Below, piece after piece: positions 43,901 to 52,927 of a stretch of DNA of 64,000 bases. This DNA comes from Paenactinomyces guangxiensis (GTDB lineage Bacteria > Bacillota > Bacilli > Thermoactinomycetales > Thermoactinomycetaceae). The stretch lies in the NCBI RefSeq assembly GCF_016055185.1, contig NZ_JAECVR010000013.1, positions 56,778-120,777 of the forward strand, written 5' to 3'. Position numbers and translations under genes: made by a program. The notes under the pieces are model-generated. The model was not told the origin of the DNA and made no database searches. It worked only from the letters and a program-made list of their open reading frames with translations. Each line of letters opens with the position of its first letter. Position 1 is the stretch's first letter.

Positions 43901-44408
43901 TGTTACAGGTGTAAAAACGATTCAAACAAAAAAAGGGGAACCGATGGCGTTTGTCATGGTGGAAGATCCGGGCAGCCAATTGGAAGTTATCGTGTTTCCG
44001 CGTGTCTTTCAGCAGGCCCGCACCCTTTTGCAGACAGACTGTATGCTGTGGATTAAAGGCACAGTGAATACCCATGAAGAGGGGCCAAAGCTGATCGCGA
44101 ATTTCATTCGGGACCTCTCCGCTCTTCCGAAGCGGCCGGAAGTGAAGATTGAGAAGCAGCCATCACCGCTCCGGTCAGCCGCTTATATTCGCATTGCACC
44201 CGGACATGAACAACCGGAAACTCTGGTTGCGTTGAAAAAAGTGTTGCTTTCCCACCGGGGATCAACACCTGTGCATTTGTTTTATGAAAGGAGCAAAAAA
44301 GTGCTGGCCCTGCCCGTTGAAAAATACGGGATTTCACCTTCGGCAGAATGTATTCGGCAGATTGAGGCAATCTTAGGATATCGGACCTTTCGCTTGAAAA
44401 AGATGTGA
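40962..44408 (+). CDS. dnaE: DNA polymerase III alpha subunit DnaE
   Basis: About 1,148 residues (B. subtilis DnaE 1,115). It begins with a PHP domain (FVHLHVHSEYSLLDG, AITDHGAMYG) and continues into the C-family polymerase core with GPGRGSASGSLVSY and the catalytic Asp residues 399, 401 and 403 in MPDIDIDF. The tandem HhH region and the OB-fold (about 1000-1075) follow. In Bacillota DnaE extends RNA primers on the lagging strand before PolC takes over. ATG 40962 is chosen for GGGAGG upstream and for the conserved N-terminus. TATAAT at 40928-40933 is a likely -10. Confidence 0.96.
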   Translation: MGDKSFVHLHVHSEYSLLDGAARIEELVQAAKEQGMKALAITDHGAMYGVVPFYKACLNEGIQPIIGCEVYLTGGDYRERPSLREQKIYHLLLLAETDEGYKNLMRLTSEAHLHGFHYKPRIDKSLLRRYSRGLIATSSCLAGEIPQAILNDQISHAKRLAEEYRDIFGAENFFFELQDHQMREQQKVNRQLIALSKEMGIPLIATNDVHYTAREDHEVHDCLLCIGTGRKLADEDRMRFPSDQFYLKSPEEMGQLFSCVPEALHNTVKIAERCRVQIPLGRRLLPEFPVPSGMTAKTHLRAKCYEGAEQRYGTLSETVKQRLEYELSIIDRMGFNDYFLVVWDFVRFAHEQGIAVGPGRGSASGSLVSYVLKITDVDPIRYHLLFERFLNPERISMPDIDIDFNYERRDEVIRYVMEKYGKDRVAQIITFGTMAPRAAVRDVGRVMGVPYREVDQAAKMIPGSPGMTLDRAIQMEPRLKQLYNNPRTGRLLHTVSKVEGMPRHASTHAAGVVISQAPLTEYVPLQEGSGGVALTQYPMEVLEEIGLLKADFLGLRNLTVIERALELIREHHGVHISFEGSNYDDPATYELLSAGDTTGVFQLESAGMRKVLRELKPSTFEDIIAVLALYRPGPMEQIPRFIRAKHGLEKVTFPHPDLREILQNTYGIIVYQEQIMQIAAKMAGFSLGQADLLRRAVGKKKKDLLLEQRNAFVEGCLKKGYDEETGRQVYDLIVRFADYGFNRSHSAAYGVLAYQTAFLKANYPLAFMSALLTTVVGSQTKLAEYIDEARRMGIQVLPPDVQKSGYTFTVEKDSIRFGLAAVKNVGTLAIQSILQARAERPFKDLMDLCGRIDLRVCNRRVLESLIQCGAMDSLSGHRAQNLAILDEVMEKASNGRKARSKHQLSLFADGEEADQSTLSDVRISPYTQKEKLEYERELLGLYLSGHPLDDFLDVIERETTHRISRLAECADQEQVVIAGLVTGVKTIQTKKGEPMAFVMVEDPGSQLEVIVFPRVFQQARTLLQTDCMLWIKGTVNTHEEGPKLIANFIRDLSALPKRPEVKIEKQPSPLRSAAYIRIAPGHEQPETLVALKKVLLSHRGSTPVHLFYERSKKVLALPVEKYGISPSAECIRQIEAILGYRTFRLKKM

Positions 44409-44474
44409 CATGTCCATTAATTACTCGCATATAATCAGGAAAATGGGCTTCCAACCATAAGAAGGTGAGAATCA

Positions 44475-44984
44475 GTGTTTTACCAGCATTCCGTTGAACT
44501 TCTGGAGCAGCGCGGTGTGAAAATTGAAGACATTGCCTCGATTGTTCTTCAATTGCAGCTTCCATACAACAAAGAATTGACCATTGATGACTGCACGGAC
44601 AGTGTTCATGCGGTTTTGAAAAAGAGAGAAGTGCAGCATGCGATTATCACCGGAGTTTCTCTGGACATATTGGCGGAAAAAAAACTGCTTCCCCAGCCGT
44701 TTCAAACCATTATGGAAATCGATGAGCCGCTCTATGGCGTCGACGAAATCGTGGCTCTAAGCATCACCAATGTTTATGGAACGATTGGGCTTACCAGCTT
44801 TGGTTATCTGGATAAAAATAAGATTGGCATCTTAAAAAAACTGAATAATCATGAGCAGGAGATCCACGTTTTTCTGGATGATATTGTTGCAGGCATTGCT
44901 GCGGCTGCTTCAGCGCGAATTGCCCACCAGCATCCCGATCTTGACCGGTATGTGGCAGATCGCAAGCAATCCTGCAAAACGTGA
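44475..44984 (+). CDS. Phosphatidylglycerophosphatase A-like protein (YutG family)
   Basis: 169 residues, GTG start with AAGGTGAG 6 bases upstream. The C-terminal half carries YGTIGLTSFGYLDKNKIGIL and VFLDDIVAGIAAAASARIA, the PgpA/YutG signature. The family hydrolyses phosphatidylglycerolphosphate in its classical members. Bacillus YutG-type proteins are shorter and soluble, so a lipid role here is uncertain. Followed by a perfect terminator. Confidence 0.82.
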   Translation: MFYQHSVELLEQRGVKIEDIASIVLQLQLPYNKELTIDDCTDSVHAVLKKREVQHAIITGVSLDILAEKKLLPQPFQTIMEIDEPLYGVDEIVALSITNVYGTIGLTSFGYLDKNKIGILKKLNNHEQEIHVFLDDIVAGIAAAASARIAHQHPDLDRYVADRKQSCKT

Positions 44985-44986
44985 AC

Positions 44987-45018
44987 TGAAAAGCTTACCA
45001 ACTTCGGTAAGCTTTTTC
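44987..45018 (+). terminator. Terminator after the PgpA-like gene
   Basis: GAAAAGCTTACC and GGTAAGCTTTTTC form a 12-bp stem with a 6-base loop. Confidence 0.85.
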
Positions 45019-45195
45019 AGTGACTTGAATCGCCACTGTTGATCTTATCGCCTGTCAATTCTATTCCGAAAAGTATAAAAAGGGGAAACATATCCTTCCT
45101 TCTTTGGATGATAAGGTTTATACTCACTAATAGCGGAACTTCATTTTACCGTTATGAACTTATTTTTTCTGAACAGGACGGAAGGGGAGTTAACC

Positions 45196-45699
45196 ATGAA
45201 AAAAATATTTGCCGCTTTAGTGCGGCATAGTGATTCCCGGCACATCTATGATCCCGTTTATGAGGAAAGTTATCTGGTACAGGGGGAAAATAACCGGCTT
45301 ACCATTACCAGAGGATATAAATTGGAGAGCACCCTCCTTCTTTCAACAGAAGATCTTGATCAGGCTGTACAAGTTTTGAGACCCGTTTTTGAACGGTTCA
45401 GGTTGAACATTGAGGTCTATTTAAATAAGGTAAAAGAAAATACATACTGGCGTTTTTATGAAGTTTCGTATGGTGTGGATATTAAAGTAATTTACACCTC
45501 TGCTGTTGACGGGACAAGTGCTGCGGCTGAATCCTGCCGGTGGGAAGTATGGATGGGGGATGATTTAAGTTTTCACACAAACGACAAAGCTGAAGCCGGA
45601 TTGTATATCAAAGGGCTGATATCGGAATATGAACCCTGGTGGGAGAGGGAGTTTCGTAAGCTGTATGAACAAATAAAATCGGAAGAACATAAAAAATAG
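45196..45699 (+). CDS. Hypothetical protein
   Basis: 167 residues from ATG 45196 (GAAGGGGAG 7 bases upstream; a longer frame from 45154 has no such site). It begins MKKIFAALVRHSDSRHIYDP and is a mixed alpha/beta, soluble protein without signal peptide or membrane helix; the end is Glu/Lys-rich. I do not recognise the family. It stands alone, with no terminator hairpin right after it. Confidence 0.55.
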   Translation: MKKIFAALVRHSDSRHIYDPVYEESYLVQGENNRLTITRGYKLESTLLLSTEDLDQAVQVLRPVFERFRLNIEVYLNKVKENTYWRFYEVSYGVDIKVIYTSAVDGTSAAAESCRWEVWMGDDLSFHTNDKAEAGLYIKGLISEYEPWWEREFRKLYEQIKSEEHKK

Positions 45700-45842
45700 T
45701 TTTTTTCCGGAAAAATATTGCAAGGATGTTTTAATTTTTTGCTACAGGGAATATTTCTATAGAGCTTTAAAGCGCCATGGGCTGTCCTATAGTGAGAAAA
45801 TAGTTGCAATATCAAATTAACTGTAAAAAAGGTGTGATGGAG

Positions 45843-45998
45843 ATGGACATCTTTTTGGGGATTGTAGTATTAATTGCCGTGTTCATCATTGCCATCATTG
45901 GAATTGTCATACCGGATACGAGGAAAAAGAAAACGGAAGGAGAACACCATCATCACATTATTAAACATGCTGAGGGTGGTGGCGGTGAGAGCAACTGA
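45843..45998 (+). CDS. Single-pass membrane microprotein with His cluster
   Basis: 51 residues from ATG 45843 (AAGGTG 9 bases upstream). A strong hydrophobic helix (IFLGIVVLIAVFIIAIIGIV) is followed by a basic patch and GEHHHHIIKHAEGGGG. The His cluster could bind a metal, but this is speculation. Its stop lies inside a 20-bp-stem terminator. Confidence 0.5.
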   Translation: MDIFLGIVVLIAVFIIAIIGIVIPDTRKKKTEGEHHHHIIKHAEGGGGESN

Positions 45999-46049
45999 CA
46001 GAAGAAAAAGGGGGGATCCTCTGGAATCTCCCTTTTTCTTCTGTCAGTT
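45993..46049. terminator. Perfect 20-bp-stem bidirectional terminator
   Basis: AACTGACAGAAGAAAAAGGG and its exact reverse complement are separated by a 17-base loop. It serves the microprotein gene and the convergent DCC gene. Confidence 0.85.
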
Positions 46050-46063
46050 TGATGGATCTTTTT

Positions 46064-46492
46064 TCAAGGGGACAAATCCAGAAATCTGCTTCGGATTTCT
46101 TTGGTGGGAATCATGCAACTGTCTTGCTTTCCAAAAAATTGATACCGATGTTTGGCGACCCATCGATATACGATATTACGCAGCGGGCGGGGGACGATGA
46201 TAAAAAAGTAGAGGAACTTCCACCATCCATCCAGCTTTCTGCAAATGCGAAGGACCGCAGTTGAATGAGTAAAGCACCCATCTTTATCAATAAGGACGAT
46301 GGAATCCAGGTCGGCAGATTGAAGACCGTTGGCAGACAGCAAGGATTGCCCCGTTTCAGATTGCAAAGAAGCAAAATGAAACTCCCCGTGTGGATCATGG
46401 CGAATCACAAGATTTACCCATTTATTGCAAAAATTACACACACCGTCAAAGAGAATGACTGCTCTGTCTGTGTCCAACTGATGAGGTTGCAT
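46064..46492 (-). CDS. DCC family thiol-disulfide oxidoreductase (DUF393, YuxK-like)
   Basis: 142 residues with the eponymous motif DGVCNFCNKWV near the N-terminus (CxxC in a thioredoxin-like fold), followed by FHFASLQSETGQSLL and IVYRWVAKHRYQFFG. The family is predicted to have redox activity; substrates are unknown. ATG start with GAGGGG upstream. It is convergent with the microprotein gene. Confidence 0.88.
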   Translation of the reverse strand: MQPHQLDTDRAVILFDGVCNFCNKWVNLVIRHDPHGEFHFASLQSETGQSLLSANGLQSADLDSIVLIDKDGCFTHSTAVLRICRKLDGWWKFLYFFIIVPRPLRNIVYRWVAKHRYQFFGKQDSCMIPTKEIRSRFLDLSP

Positions 46493-46658
46493 TGGCTTCG
46501 CCCCTCTTCATCTGATCATTGTATTTGGAGGCAGCTAACGAATCGCTACCTTCAGCATACCTCTTTTTCTCCCTGATAACAATTAACCTGACCTTAAATA
46601 AATAAGAAGCGGTGCACTCCGCTGTTTTGGGTTTTCGGCGAGACGGCCCGGAAGACAG

Positions 46659-46687
46659 TTGGAACCCGCTCGCGAATCATCTATAAT
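46659..46687 (+). promoter_or_regulatory. holB promoter
   Basis: TTGGAA (46659-46664) and TATAAT (46682-46687) are 17 bases apart, 38 bases before the start codon. Confidence 0.65.
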
Positions 46688-46724
46688 ATTTCCGTAGAAG
46701 AAATGAAAACCGAAGGTGATTGAA

Positions 46725-47735
46725 TTGTCTTTTGGACAAATTGAGAGTCAGCCCCAGGCCATACATTTTTTGCAAATGGCTTTAGCTGAAGATAAAATCG
46801 CTCATGCTTACTGTTTTTACGGACCCGGCGGGTCAGACAAAAAACAGGCGGCCCTCGAACTGGCAAAAGCTCTTAACTGCGAAACGAAGAAAAATGACGC
46901 CTGTGACCAATGCCGCTCCTGCAGACAGATTGAACATGGAAATCATCCTGATGTGATTACCATCGTACCGGACGGGGCTTTTATCAAAATTGATCAAGTT
47001 CGCTCCTTGCAACAACATTTCCGCTACAGTGCCCCTCAAAAGGTAACCAGGGTTGTGATCCTTGAGCAAGCGGAAAAAATGAGGCTGGAAGCGGCCAACA
47101 GCCTGCTCAAGTTTTTGGAGGAACCTGTTTCTCCGATGGTTGCGATATTGATCTCCGAAAATATTCAAGTAATTCTGCCCACCATTTTATCCCGCTGTCA
47201 AAAAGTCCGCTTTGTGGAAAGTTCTCCGTCATTAAAAGCTAAGAGATTGGAATACCGGGGAGTTCCGGCAAATACGGCACGTATACTGGCCCATTTGCCT
47301 GTTGAAACGGCAGATCTGCCGCAATGGCATCCGGAAGAAATCCAGGCCCTTTTCAGACAGGTGATTGAGTGGAGCAAACAGATCCTGACCGGCCGGCCGG
47401 TGGCCCTCACTGCCATACAAAGTGACTGGCTTCGGGCAGAAGCGGAGAAGCAACGTCTTCCCGTTGTATTAGATCTCTTACTCCTGTGGTTAAGGGATTT
47501 GGCTCAATACAGCTTAAACCGTACGGACTATGTATTTCAGGATTGGCGTCAGGATATAGAGGAACAGGCACTGAAGTGGAAGATCTCACGTTTGTTGCTG
47601 GGGATGGATAATGTAATGATCGCCCGGCGATTGCTCGTGAAAGGCAACCTTCAGCCCCAGGCCGTATTGGAACAAATGGTACTGGCGATGCAGGAGGAGA
47701 AATTAAGCACGGAAAATGGCTGGCAGCTTATTTAG
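46725..47735 (+). CDS. holB: DNA polymerase III delta-prime subunit HolB-like
   Basis: 336 residues from TTG 46725 (AAGGTGAT upstream). It is a clamp-loader AAA+ subunit: a zinc module CDQCRSCRQIEHGNHPDV, ANSLLKFLEEP, and the SRC arginine-finger motif in PTILSRCQKVRF. The P-loop is degenerate (GPGGSDKKQAA in place of GxxGxGKT), so it probably does not hydrolyse ATP, as for other delta-prime subunits. In B. subtilis holB lies near tmk; here it is beside malic enzyme, so it may be a relocated or second copy. Confidence 0.87.
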   Translation: MSFGQIESQPQAIHFLQMALAEDKIAHAYCFYGPGGSDKKQAALELAKALNCETKKNDACDQCRSCRQIEHGNHPDVITIVPDGAFIKIDQVRSLQQHFRYSAPQKVTRVVILEQAEKMRLEAANSLLKFLEEPVSPMVAILISENIQVILPTILSRCQKVRFVESSPSLKAKRLEYRGVPANTARILAHLPVETADLPQWHPEEIQALFRQVIEWSKQILTGRPVALTAIQSDWLRAEAEKQRLPVVLDLLLLWLRDLAQYSLNRTDYVFQDWRQDIEEQALKWKISRLLLGMDNVMIARRLLVKGNLQPQAVLEQMVLAMQEEKLSTENGWQLI

Positions 47736-47750
47736 GCCGGCCATTTTTTT
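47715..47750 (+). terminator. Terminator overlapping the end of holB
   Basis: AATGGCTGGC and GCCGGCCATT pair with one G-T, followed by seven T in all; the hairpin begins inside the last codons of holB. Confidence 0.75.
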
Positions 47751-47843
47751 GTGAGAAAGTCCGAATCTCCGGGCAGGTTATTGTCAACCAGACAGGGAAT
47801 TTCGTAATACAAAAGTTTCTTTTCATGACTTAAATCCTTTTGG

Positions 47844-47849
47844 TATAAT
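47844..47849 (+). promoter_or_regulatory. Likely -10 box of the malic enzyme promoter
   Basis: TATAAT preceded by G-rich TTGG; the -35 (TTTCAT at 47821-47826) is poor, so an activator or a weak promoter is possible. Confidence 0.45.
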
Positions 47850-47859
47850 ATTTTTTATT

Positions 47860-47874
47860 AGTGGTCAGACCACT
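47860..47874. promoter_or_regulatory. FadR/GntR-type operator at the malic enzyme start
   Basis: AGTGGTC-A-GACCACT is a perfect palindrome with the TGGTCnGACCA core recognised by FadR-subfamily GntR regulators. It lies 11 bases after the -10 box, over the transcription start, where binding would repress. The FadR-type gene is the next gene downstream of malic enzyme. Confidence 0.65.
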
Positions 47875-47894
47875 TGGAAAAGAGGCGATCTTAC

Positions 47895-49133
47895 TTGTCC
47901 AGCTTGCGGGAAGAATCTTTGAAGCTACATCGGGAGTATCAGGGAAAATTATCGGTACAAGCAAAAGTCCCTGTGAATAATGCACATGATCTTAGCTTGG
48001 CTTACTCTCCGGGAGTTGCCGAGCCGTGCCGTGACATTCATACTGATCAGGAAAAAATTTATGATTATACCATGAAAGGTAATTTGGTGGCTGTTGTCTC
48101 AGATGGAACAGCTGTACTGGGGCTGGGAAATATCGGCCCGCATGCCGCTATGCCGGTGATGGAAGGAAAAGCCGTTTTATTTAAGTCATTTGCAGGAGTC
48201 GACGCCTTTCCGCTTTGTTTAAATACAACAGAAATTGACAAAATCGTGGAAACCGTGAAATGTTTATCACCAACTTTTGGTGGTGTGAATTTGGAAGATA
48301 TAGCCGCCCCCAATTGCTTTATCATTGAGGAAAGGCTGAAGAAAGAACTGGATATTCCGGTTTTTCATGATGATCAGCACGGAACTGCAATTGTAACACT
48401 GGCAGGCCTCATCAATGCTCTTAAAGTTGTCGGGAAAAAAATGGACCAGATTCGTGTCGTTGCCAGCGGTGCGGGAGCGGCAGGAATTGCTATTATTAAG
48501 CTGCTCCTCAGCATGGGTGTGCGCGATGTGATTATGTGCGACAGCCGTGGTGCCATCTATGAAGGGCGGCCCTACGGCATGAATGCAGTGAAGGAAAAGA
48601 TTGCACAAGTAACCAATCGTGATCGGTTACAGGGAGATTTAGCGGAAGTGATAAAGGATACGGATGTATTTATCGGCGTGTCGGTTGCGGGTGCCGTTAC
48701 TCCGGAGATGGTACGTTCGATGAATTCTGATCCAATTATCTTTGCTATGGCAAATCCGGTTCCGGAAATTATGCCGGAAGAAGCGTTTGCGGCAGGGGCG
48801 AAGGTGGTTGGTACAGGCCGTTCCGATTATCCCAATCAAGTCAACAATGTGCTGGCATTCCCGGGAATTTTCCGGGGGGCTCTGGACGTTCGTGCCCGCG
48901 GAATCAATGAGCAGATGAAAATTGCTGCCGCTTATGCGATTGCCGATCTCATTGAGGAGCGTGAACTGCGGCCCGATTATGTCATTCCTGCTCCTTTTAA
49001 TCCAAGAGTAGCCCCGCGGGTAGCAGCCGAGGTCGCGCGTGTGGCGATGGAGACGGGTGAAGCCCGAATTCAGGTAAACCCGCAGCAAATATATGAGAAA
49101 ACGATACAACAGACGGCAACATATACACGTTGA
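47895..49133 (+). CDS. ytsJ: NAD(P)-dependent malic enzyme YtsJ
   Basis: 412 residues (B. subtilis YtsJ 410). It decarboxylates malate to pyruvate while reducing NADP+ or NAD+. N-terminal catalytic part: HDLSLAYSPGVAEPC with the catalytic Tyr and TMKGNLVAVVSDGTAVLGLG with the Lys; metal site in EERLKKELDIPVFHDDQHGT; Rossmann loop VASGAGAAGIAI. TTG 47895 is chosen (AGAGGCG upstream) because homologues begin near SSLREESLKLHR. It heads a run ytsJ-regulator-accD-accA-pfkA-pyk that links pyruvate and NADPH supply to fatty acid synthesis. Confidence 0.95.
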   Translation: MSSLREESLKLHREYQGKLSVQAKVPVNNAHDLSLAYSPGVAEPCRDIHTDQEKIYDYTMKGNLVAVVSDGTAVLGLGNIGPHAAMPVMEGKAVLFKSFAGVDAFPLCLNTTEIDKIVETVKCLSPTFGGVNLEDIAAPNCFIIEERLKKELDIPVFHDDQHGTAIVTLAGLINALKVVGKKMDQIRVVASGAGAAGIAIIKLLLSMGVRDVIMCDSRGAIYEGRPYGMNAVKEKIAQVTNRDRLQGDLAEVIKDTDVFIGVSVAGAVTPEMVRSMNSDPIIFAMANPVPEIMPEEAFAAGAKVVGTGRSDYPNQVNNVLAFPGIFRGALDVRARGINEQMKIAAAYAIADLIEERELRPDYVIPAPFNPRVAPRVAAEVARVAMETGEARIQVNPQQIYEKTIQQTATYTR

Positions 49134-49155
49134 TTGTTTCAAATAAAGGTGGCAC

Positions 49156-49848
49156 ATGGACAGTATGGTTTCTGACACTGGCTCAAGTAAATTTGCAACC
49201 ATTTTAAAAAGAATTAACCAGCTTATCGAAGCGGATGGATTGGGCCCCGGCGACCGTCTGCCCTCAGAAAGGGAGCTATCTGAGCGGCTTCAAGCGGGTC
49301 GTTCTTCTATTCGTGAAGTGTTACGCTCACTGGAGTTGCTGGGATTGATCCGGACCAGAAGGGGAGAAGGGACTTTTTTAGAGCCTTATCACTCTCATCA
49401 TCTGGTTGATCTCCTGGCAGGTTATATTCTGCGTGATTTAAAATCACGACAAGACCTTGCAGAGATGCGGGCGCTATTGGAAATGGGGGCTGTCCGGCTG
49501 GCTGTGAAACGGGCAAAAAAGAAGGATGTGGACGAGCTGGAAAAGAAGGTTGTCCGCATGAAGCAGCTGGTCGAACAAGAGAAGGACCCGGGAGCAGAAA
49601 TGAAAGCATTTCACGAACGGATTATCAAAATGGCCGACAATTATTTATTAACGAGGACCTGGTATCCGATTGTTCACTATGGCGAAACCCTTGGAATCAC
49701 CGAACATCTAAACAAATGCATTATGCTTGAAAAAGCGTTACAATATTACTTGGAAATTATTCATGCAGTTAAACATCGCCATGAACAGCAAGCGGTCTCA
49801 TTGATGGAAAGAATTTGGCAGTATGTGCAAGCAAAGCAGGAAGAGTAG
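49156..49848 (+). CDS. FadR-subfamily GntR transcriptional regulator
   Basis: 230 residues. N-terminal winged helix (about 10-78, GDRLPSERELSERLQAGRSS and SLELLGLIRTRRGEGTFL) and an all-helical FCD ligand-binding domain (about 90-225). FCD domains sense small organic acids or similar metabolites. Its place between malic enzyme and acetyl-CoA carboxylase, with a palindrome fitting its class before ytsJ, suggests that it controls these genes; the ligand might be malate, pyruvate or an acyl-CoA. AAAGGTGG precedes the ATG closely. Confidence 0.88.
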   Translation: MDSMVSDTGSSKFATILKRINQLIEADGLGPGDRLPSERELSERLQAGRSSIREVLRSLELLGLIRTRRGEGTFLEPYHSHHLVDLLAGYILRDLKSRQDLAEMRALLEMGAVRLAVKRAKKKDVDELEKKVVRMKQLVEQEKDPGAEMKAFHERIIKMADNYLLTRTWYPIVHYGETLGITEHLNKCIMLEKALQYYLEIIHAVKHRHEQQAVSLMERIWQYVQAKQEE

Positions 49849-49867
49849 CCGATTCTGTAAAGTTACA

Positions 49868-49897
49868 TTGCAGGAGAAGATGAAATTAAGCTATAAT
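49868..49897 (+). promoter_or_regulatory. accD promoter
   Basis: TTGCAG (49868-49873) and TATAAT (49892-49897) are 18 bases apart. A ~120-base leader follows, containing an imperfect palindrome AAGTTTTACC/GGTAAACTTG. Confidence 0.6.
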
Positions 49898-50025
49898 GTC
49901 TGCGAGTTGAGCAAATATTTATAGATGAAGTTTTACCGGTAAACTTGTCCTTATGATGTATAGATCTTAAACGGCCACAGATATCAAGTCCATTTGCCCA
50001 GTTTACACTCAGATGAGGTGTTATT

Positions 50026-50886
50026 GTGTTAAAGGATCTGTTTCGCAAACAGCGTAAGTATGCAACGATTCCTTCAGAACAGGCAAAAAAAGAGATTCCG
50101 GAAGGAATTATGCAAAAATGTCCCCGATGCGGGACGATTATGATTACAAAAGAGTTGGAGAAAAATTTAAAGGTATGCAAGTCATGCGGCTATCATTATT
50201 CCTTGTCTGCCCCGGAGAGAATCCAATCATTGGTAGATGAGGGGCGTTTTTTTGAATATGATGCAGACATGCTGTCCGAAGATCCGCTTCATTTTCCTGA
50301 TTATAAGAAGAAACTGAAGTCGGATATAGAAAAAACAAATTTAAAGGAAGCAGTGGTTACCGGAGAGGGAACCATCGGCGGTTTCCCTGCGGTAATAGGC
50401 GTGATGGATTCCCGTTTTCGTATGGGAAGCATGGGTTCCGTGGTAGGAGAAAAAATTGCCCGTGCTGCTGAAAAAGCGGCGACTAAAGGGTATCCGTTTA
50501 TCCTGTTTTCTGCCTCGGGTGGAGCCCGGATGCAGGAAGGGGTCCTTTCCTTGATGCAGATGGCAAAAACAAGTGCCGCTCTGGAGAAATTGCACCGCGC
50601 TAAAGTGTTGTTTGTCTCTGTGCTTACCAACCCGACAACTGGCGGTGTTTCAGCCAGCTTCTCTTCTCTCGGGGATATTAATATTGCTGAACCCGGTGCG
50701 TTAATCGGCTTTGCCGGAAGACGGGTGATTGAGCAAACCGTGCGCCAAAAGCTTCCCGAGGATTTCCAGACGTCGGAGTTTTTATTGAAACACGGACAGC
50801 TGGATCAAGTTGTTCCGCGCCATGAATTGCGTGAGACATTGATCAGGATTTTGGAGTTTCACGCATATGGGAGGGAACCACAATGA
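50026..50886 (+). CDS. accD: Acetyl-CoA carboxylase carboxyltransferase beta subunit
   Basis: 286 residues. A zinc finger with Cys32, Cys35, Cys51 and Cys54 precedes the crotonase-like carboxyltransferase fold ([36 protein letters not shown]). With AccA it transfers CO2 from biotin-carrier protein to acetyl-CoA, giving malonyl-CoA for fatty acid synthesis. GTG start with GAGGTG upstream. It overlaps accA by 4 bases. Confidence 0.96.
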   Translation: MLKDLFRKQRKYATIPSEQAKKEIPEGIMQKCPRCGTIMITKELEKNLKVCKSCGYHYSLSAPERIQSLVDEGRFFEYDADMLSEDPLHFPDYKKKLKSDIEKTNLKEAVVTGEGTIGGFPAVIGVMDSRFRMGSMGSVVGEKIARAAEKAATKGYPFILFSASGGARMQEGVLSLMQMAKTSAALEKLHRAKVLFVSVLTNPTTGGVSASFSSLGDINIAEPGALIGFAGRRVIEQTVRQKLPEDFQTSEFLLKHGQLDQVVPRHELRETLIRILEFHAYGREPQ

Positions 50887-51851
50887 AGAGCAGTTACTTG
50901 CCTTTTGAAAAGCCGCTGGAGGAATTAAAGGATAAAATTACAGAGCTTAAAAAGTTTTCTCAGGAAAAAGGCATTGATTTATCTGAGGAAATCGTTACGC
51001 TGGAAACGAAAGCCGCCCGGCTGGAAGAAGAAATTTACGGCAATCTCACCACCTGGCAAAAAGTGCAGATTGCCCGCCATGCAGGCCGTCCAACTACTTT
51101 GCACTATATTCATACGATTTTTACCGATTTTATGGAGTTGCATGGAGACCGGCTGTACGGAGATGATCCTGCGATCGTTGCGGGAATTGCCAATTTGGAT
51201 GGCCGTCCGGTCACAGTAATCGGACATGAGCGGGGTACGGATACCAAGGATAAAATTGCGCGCAACTTTGGCCTTCCTCATCCGGAAGGATACCGAAAAG
51301 CGTTGCGTCTCATGCAACAGGCGAATAAATTTGGCCGTCCGATCATTTGCTTTATCGACACCCAGGGGGCGCACCCCGGCGTTGAAGCGGAGGAACGCGG
51401 ACAGAGTGAGGCGATTGCCCGCAATTTGCGAGAGATGGCCGGGTTTACTGTTCCGATCATCTGTATTGTTACAGGTGAAGGAGGCAGTGGCGGTGCGTTG
51501 GCGATCGGTGTGGGAAACCGGTTGCTCATGCTGGAACATGCCTACTACTCAGTGATTTCTCCCGAGGGCGCTGCCGCCATTCTGTGGAGAGATGCGGGTA
51601 AGGCTCAGGAAGCAGCCGATGCTTTAAAAATTACTTCCGCCGACCTTAAAGAGCTTGGAGTTGTGGATCAAATTATCCCTGAACCGAAGGGTGGTGCTCA
51701 TAGAGACCCCCGGCAACAATCGAAAAACATCAAGGAAGCGATTCTGGAAAACCTACATTCACTTTTAAACATGACACCTGAAGAATTAAGGGAAGACAGA
51801 TACCGAAAGTTTGCCAACATCGGCCAATATACGACAGTTGTGCCATCATAG
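50883..51851 (+). CDS. accA: Acetyl-CoA carboxylase carboxyltransferase alpha subunit
   Basis: 322 residues of usual length. Helical N-terminal part, then [19 protein letters not shown] and the core [19 protein letters not shown], with oxyanion-forming glycines, and [20 protein letters not shown]. It completes the alpha2beta2 carboxyltransferase with AccD. ATG overlaps the accD stop; GGGAGGG stands just upstream. Confidence 0.96.
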   Translation: MKSSYLPFEKPLEELKDKITELKKFSQEKGIDLSEEIVTLETKAARLEEEIYGNLTTWQKVQIARHAGRPTTLHYIHTIFTDFMELHGDRLYGDDPAIVAGIANLDGRPVTVIGHERGTDTKDKIARNFGLPHPEGYRKALRLMQQANKFGRPIICFIDTQGAHPGVEAEERGQSEAIARNLREMAGFTVPIICIVTGEGGSGGALAIGVGNRLLMLEHAYYSVISPEGAAAILWRDAGKAQEAADALKITSADLKELGVVDQIIPEPKGGAHRDPRQQSKNIKEAILENLHSLLNMTPEELREDRYRKFANIGQYTTVVPS

Positions 51852-52901
<1,050 letters not shown>

Positions 52902-52927
52902 TTTTGGTTTGAAGGGATGAAAAGAGG

